Made by a program: the position numbers and the translations under genes. Shown here one piece after another: positions 55,301 to 58,300 of a stretch of 64,000 nt of DNA. The DNA lies in the NCBI RefSeq assembly GCF_905147365.1, contig NC_056412.1:9974001-10038000 (forward strand), read 5' to 3'. The DNA comes from Aricia agestis. Taxonomy: Eukaryota > Arthropoda > Insecta > Lepidoptera > Lycaenidae. The notes beneath the pieces were generated by a model, which was not told the DNA's origin, ran no database searches, and saw only the letters and a program-made list of their open reading frames with translations. Within the stretch, counting starts at the first letter, position 1; each line of letters begins with the position of its first letter.

Positions 55301-58300
55301 TTAGACCATTGTCTATGAGTTGCGATTGTTCTAATATTGTTACTTTTACTTCGCAGTTTTTCGTTCGCCTCGACCACATACGGAAATGCTTTACGCAAAA
55401 TGGTGGCATCTTCGTGTTAGAAGAATTCAGTAAGTAACATAATGTTATAAATTAAGAAATCTTCTGGACCTTTATTTGAATTGCACTTGATTTTGATAGC
55501 GAAATTAGAGATAAAAACTTCTCAATATACGCAATGCGTTATAGGTAATTATTAAGGGCCTGTTTCACCACTTAAAAAGTGCCGAATAGGCTAAACTTAT
55601 TTGACAGATGCTCCATAATCTATCTGTCAATAAATCTCATGTGCTTTTGATTTTGAATAAGTTTAAAATTATCAAATGCATTATGACTAAAAGACTAGGC
55701 AATATAACCATACAGTTTTTCAGATATAAAGTTTATAAATATATTCTTTGTAAAGTAAGTATAACATTTTGCTTGCAGACCCAAAGACGAGACAGATTAT
55801 ACAGAGGAAATACAAATCTATAATGGTGAGTATAACATTACAAAAGAGTTGTCCCCATCCTGTTTTTTTTTTCATTTTTATTGACCAATATTCTATTTTG
55901 TAGGCAGAGAAAGTAGTACTTGATCTTCATCGTTTCTTCTCGATATGGCTTACTCGGTACTATCTAGTAGTCGAGATCGGTGGAGCAAATCATGCACCAT
56001 ACGTTTCATAGCTCACGTTGATGTATGTACCCTGTCTTGTTTTTTTTTTCTTTTTAATACCTCTACATATTGTATGTAAGCTTTGCTTCTTATTTGCTTC
56101 CTCTTTTGAGCGATAAAATTATTTTCTCTATGTTCACAATTTTATATAGGATCTTTAGGTAGGTAATTTATATACAGTAATATTTAAATAGGCATCGTTT
56201 TTTCATATTGCATAATATTTATTAAATAATACGTTACGAAACTTTTAAAATATTTTGTCCAATTTCAAGTTTTATGATTTTTTTATACTTTACTATTCTC
56301 CGTGTTCCGCTTCTGTTATGTGATGGTTGAATTGTTTTTCCTATAAAAAAACTACACTTTCCACATACAAAGAATCAAATATCTTTTGTAGGTAGCGTTC
56401 GGTAAATTAAGAGAATTTTTCTATTTATCTCTCTTTCTGTTACCTCTACAGGGTGTAACAAAAATAAGTGATAATATTTTAAGGTGTCTACGTGTTCCTT
56501 GTAGAGAGTTCACTGTGAAAGTAGCAGCGCTGAAAGACGAATTTTTTTTTTACTTTTGTATGGGCAAGGGCCCGAGCGTCACGAGTTTCCCCATACAAAA
56601 GTACAAAATTTTCAGCGCTGCTACTTTCACAGTGAACTCTCTACAAGGAACACGTACACACCCTAAAGTATTATCACTTATTTTTGTTACACCCTGTAGA
56701 GGTAACAGAAAGAGAGATAAATAGAAAAATTCTCTCAATTATAATATGATTACAACATAGGGCAATTGCAATTAAAACCTGCTACTAATAAATAAATGGG
56801 TGCAAGGAAATAACTAACCATACTCACCTAAACTAATGAAAATAGGTAAATGGTTTCACATTGTACTTCTAACAAACGTAATCTAACAACCGCACTCGAA
56901 GATACTTAATTATTACTTAAACCTAATGAAGTAGTGTACGTCATCATCTGTATTAATTATCATTTAAGGGCCTGTTTCACCACTTTCTAATAAAGTGCCT
57001 AATAGGCTATTCATAACTTTTTTGGCAGATTCTCCATACTTGATCTGTCAAGTTAATTGGTGGATAGCCTTATCAGGAAGTGGTGAAACAGGCCCTAAGT
57101 AAAGTTAACTAATCATAAAATATCTCAAAGTGCGGCAGTTCAACCTTCATATACAAAACTAAGTGATACCTACTACTTTAGGGTATGTATGGGTCCCGTA
57201 TATAGAAAAACTGTGAATGTAGCAGCACTGAAAGAGTAACTTTTTTCCAATGAAGCGACATCGTCATGTTTGACAAAGCTTCTAAATAAAGAAAAAAAAA
57301 AAAAAAAAAGAGTAACTTTTTTAACCTTTGTCTAGAAAATTCATGACGCGGGGGTGCTTGCCCATACAAATCACAAAAATTTTTTTGCTCCTTCAGCGCT
57401 ACACTTTCGCAGTGGACTCTATATACGAAACACATATACACTCTAAAGTATTAGTTTTGTTACACCTTTTATACTCGAAAAGAGTAAAATTTGACCCTTT
57501 ACTTTTTTCAGGCGGACCAAATCTGCTACGCTGTGTTGTGTGTGTTCTCGTACTTCGCGGCGGGGCAGGAACAGAAGAAGGCGATACTGGAGCAGGCCGC
57601 GCGCGTCACCGCCACCACCACCACCACCACTACCACTAAACCTACGCAGGTAAAACTTATATTTTAAGTATGTCTAAGTGCTTGTTCAGACACAGCGGGA
57701 ACCGCGTGGTTTGGACCCGCGCGATTGAACCGCTCGCAGCTTAATGCTATGCCGTTGCGCGTTGTAAGTATTACAACGTTTACACTTAACCGCTCGGTTT
57801 CTGCACGGGAACCGCGCGGTTCTCGCATGTCTGAACACCACTAAGTACGCTACACTATAGTTTGTGCGTTTTATGATGATATGCGTGACACATTATAATT
57901 GACAATAGTAGGGAAGTTACCTAACAAAAATTAATCGATAGTTTAAAAATATCGAATCACTTCGTAAAGGAATTGCAATCGAAATTATCGACTTCGTACT
58001 GACATTTCAGTGGTGCCGGCGATTTAAGATGGCCGCCCTTTTTTATCTATTTGATTTCGATTAAACAGAGTCAATCTCTATTGACATAAGTTCCGTTTCA
58101 TGCATATGACATTTTTCAAATGTTTTCGTAACAATAATTTTATACTCCTATTTCACAGTTAATATTTATAATTTTTATTAATAAGTTAGCATTTAGCATC
58201 TTTTCATTTTTATTCATTTACAATTATAGGAAACATTTGTTTTTGTATATGGAATATAATTTATTACATTTTGATATTTTTTGTTTTCTTGTAAAAAAAA

